A stretch of DNA of 64,000 bases from Bradyrhizobium diazoefficiens (GTDB lineage Bacteria; Pseudomonadota; Alphaproteobacteria; Rhizobiales; Xanthobacteraceae): positions 5,828,001 to 5,892,000 of the forward strand of contig NZ_CP067101.1 in assembly GCF_016616425.1 (NCBI RefSeq), in the 5' to 3' direction. Position 1 is the stretch's first letter. Every line of letters starts with the position of its first letter. A model generated the notes under the pieces. The model had not been told where the DNA came from, searched no databases, and saw only the letters and a program-made list of their open reading frames with translations. This document shows, piece by piece, positions 62,381 through 64,000 of this stretch. Made by a program: the position numbers and the translations under genes.

Positions 62381-63784
62381 CTAGATTTTCTGCCCCTCAT
62401 GAACCAGTTGATCCATGACCGAACGAACAGCGGACTCCGCAATGGAGACCAGCTCATCGACCTCGGCCTTGGTGATGACGAGCGGAGGCGCGAAGCCGAG
62501 GATATCGCCATGCGGCATGGCCCGCGCAATCAGTCCACGATCTCGCGCCGCCTTTGAAACCCGTGCGCCGACCTTGAGCGCCGGATCGAATCGGGTCTTC
62601 TTCTCGCGATCTGCCACGAACTCGATTGCCCCCATGAGGCCGACGCCGCGTACTTCTCCGACGATCGGCAGCTGGGCGAACTTGGTTTGCAGCTGAGTCT
62701 GGAAGTAACTTCCGACCGTGTCGGCGTTGCCGGGAAGATCCTCGTTCTCGACGATGTCGAGCACGGCGTTGGCGGCAGCCGCGCCGATCGGGTGGCCAGA
62801 ATAAGTGTAACCATGGGAGAATGAGCCGACCCGGTCGGCACCGTCTTCCATGACCTGATAGACTTTCTCGCTGACGATCGCGCCGGACAGTGGAAAATAG
62901 GCCGATGTCAGACCTTTGGCGATGGTGATCAGATCGGGTTCTATGCCGTAGCGGTCGGAGCCGAACATCGACCCCGTACGACCGAACCCAGTGATGACTT
63001 CATCGGCAATAAGAAGAACGTCGTGTTTGCGCAGCACAGCTTGGATGGCTTCCCAATACCCTTGCGGTGGCGGCGTGATACCCCCCGTGCCGAGGACGGG
63101 CTCGCCGATGAAGGCACCGACCGTTTCGGGCCCCTCCCGTTGAATGAGTTCGTCGAGCTCTGCGGCGCGACGCTTCGAAAACTCGGCCTCGGTTTCACCG
63201 GGATGTCCGCCCCAGTAGTGATGTGGAACGCCCGTATGAACGATCTGTGAAAATGGCAGGTCCATGTGATCGTGATAGAAGCTCATGCCGGTCATCGAGC
63301 CGGAGATGATGCTGCAGCCGTGATAGCCACGATCCCTCGAGATGATCTTCTTCTTTTTCGGCTTGCCCCGAAGATTGTTGTAATACCAGACAAGCTTGGC
63401 CTGCGTCTCGTTGGCGTCCGAGCCGGACATTCCATAGAACACCTTGCTCATCTTGCCCGGTGCCATCCTCACCAGGCGATCGGACAGGATGGCAAGCTCA
63501 TCCGTGGTATGCGCGGCATAGGAATGATAGTAGGCTAGGCGATAGGCCTGCCTCGAAATGGCTTCGGCAACTTCGGTCCGACCGTAGCCGACATTCACGC
63601 AATAGAGGCCCGCGAAACCGTCGATGAACTCCTTGCCGGCGGCATCCTGGATGCGAATTCCCTTGCCGGTCTCGACAATCGTCGGATCACCGGCTTTCCC
63701 AGTCGCAAACTCCTTCAGCTGTGTGAAAGGATGCAGGACCGAACGGCGGTCCAATTCGCTGATCTTTGCGATATCGATCGTCAC
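62381..63784 (-). CDS. Class III PLP aminotransferase, pyruvate-dependent type (copy 2)
   Basis: 467 aa from a GTG at 63784, chosen because AAAGGAC lies 7-8 bases upstream and VTIDIAKISELDRRSVLHPF then aligns with the start of copy 1. PLP lysine in LITIAKGLTSAYFPLS, Asp in LLIADEVITGFGRTGSMFGS. Roughly four fifths of residues match copy 1, including long identical blocks. The two genes have the same direction, about 3.4 kb apart. Starts 13 bases after an aldehyde dehydrogenase gene, so aldehyde dehydrogenase, aminotransferase and SDR form one operon. Confidence 0.9.
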   Translation of the reverse strand: MTIDIAKISELDRRSVLHPFTQLKEFATGKAGDPTIVETGKGIRIQDAAGKEFIDGFAGLYCVNVGYGRTEVAEAISRQAYRLAYYHSYAAHTTDELAILSDRLVRMAPGKMSKVFYGMSGSDANETQAKLVWYYNNLRGKPKKKKIISRDRGYHGCSIISGSMTGMSFYHDHMDLPFSQIVHTGVPHHYWGGHPGETEAEFSKRRAAELDELIQREGPETVGAFIGEPVLGTGGITPPPQGYWEAIQAVLRKHDVLLIADEVITGFGRTGSMFGSDRYGIEPDLITIAKGLTSAYFPLSGAIVSEKVYQVMEDGADRVGSFSHGYTYSGHPIGAAAANAVLDIVENEDLPGNADTVGSYFQTQLQTKFAQLPIVGEVRGVGLMGAIEFVADREKKTRFDPALKVGARVSKAARDRGLIARAMPHGDILGFAPPLVITKAEVDELVSIAESAVRSVMDQLVHEGQKI

Positions 63785-63797
63785 TGTTTTTGTCCTT

Positions 63798-64000
63798 TCA
63801 AGCTGCAAGGCTGCCGAGGCAAACGTATTTCGGCTCCAGATACTCGGTTAATCCGAGCTTCGAACCTTCCCGGCCGAGCCCCGACTGTTTCCAACCCCCG
63901 AAGGGTATCGGCGCGCCGGTGAATCTCGGCGTGTTCACGGCAACCATTCCGTACTCGAGTCGATCGGTCACACGCATCGCCCGCGCGAGATCTCGTGTGT
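63798..64000 (-). CDS. Aldehyde dehydrogenase, C-terminal end (cut by window edge)
   Basis: The minus strand from the right edge reads DLARAMRVTDRLEYGMVAVN, TPRFTGAPIPFGGWKQSGLG and REGSKLGLTEYLEPKYVCLG to the TGA at 63798-63800. PFGGWKQSGLGREGS is the aldehyde dehydrogenase C-terminal block and the sequence is of the succinate-semialdehyde dehydrogenase (GabD) type. It is a different gene from the one at 56010, whose C-terminus differs (NQSGYGYEGGVEGM). Confidence 0.88.
   Translation of the reverse strand, partial: TRDLARAMRVTDRLEYGMVAVNTPRFTGAPIPFGGWKQSGLGREGSKLGLTEYLEPKYVCLGSLAA

Noticed and set aside
1..64000. CRISPR array, rRNA operon or plasmid origin
   Set aside because: No regularly spaced repeats, rRNA segments, repABC or iteron-type sequences were seen.

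Overview
The window looks like accessory chromosome of a Bradyrhizobium-type alphaproteobacterium. The reasons are high GC, rhizobial small proteins of unknown function, hopanoid genes (hpnK and hpnN remnants), a Liv-type ABC cassette, a zinc module of alphaproteobacterial type, and many amino-acid/amine catabolic genes. The genus is inferred from gene content only. The region is unusually rich in broken genes (about a dozen remnants).

Layout. 1-13 kb: an FAD/Fe-S 2-hydroxyacid dehydrogenase (cut by the left edge) co-transcribed with a pyruvate-oxidase-like ThDP enzyme; a CYP152-type P450; a BrkB-type membrane protein; HpnK beside a decayed hpnN; two small genes; a ZIP transporter; then a scar made of remnants of a gamma-glutamyltransferase, an SDR, a PfkB kinase and a second hpnN piece. 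13-22.5 kb: a complete livFGMHK-type ABC operon and an RND efflux permease/adaptor pair. 22.5-26.3 kb: a broken M50 protease, an orphan Rieske protein, a broken periplasmic binding protein, a broken tyrosine integrase, and a 3' tRNA-Lys(CTT) fragment that looks like an integration scar.

26.4-35.1 kb is a defence-like island. A subtilase/AAA-ATPase pair of the IetAS type is divergent from a CD-NTase plus SLATT membrane protein (a compact CBASS-like pair). An 843-bp IS5-family element with CTAG target duplication follows, then a DUF2235 hydrolase and a DUF4238-like protein. 35.1-41.1 kb is a zinc-homeostasis block: ZevB/ZevA-like (NicO + DUF1007), a DUF2946 protein, a 64-aa protein, a CobW GTPase and a divergent zinc-binding ABC protein, with a perfect 20-bp Zur-like palindrome in the divergent intergenic region; a secreted L,D-transpeptidase-like protein follows. 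41.3-46 kb holds small genes and pseudogenes (alpha/beta hydrolase, S1/P1 nuclease).

46-64 kb is a catabolic region. One tight operon carries an M24 hydrolase, an Asp/Glu-racemase-family protein, an ABC importer and a gamma-glutamyltransferase, with a divergent LysR regulator. A second set carries a class III aminotransferase, an aldehyde dehydrogenase, methylaspartate ammonia-lyase and a class III CoA-transferase. An Lrp regulator and alanine dehydrogenase follow, then a second, highly similar aminotransferase with an SDR and another aldehyde dehydrogenase (cut by the right edge). Together they suggest uptake, hydrolysis and pyruvate-coupled transamination of an amino compound, with a side branch through 3-methylaspartate, mesaconate and a CoA thioester. 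The actual substrate is unknown.
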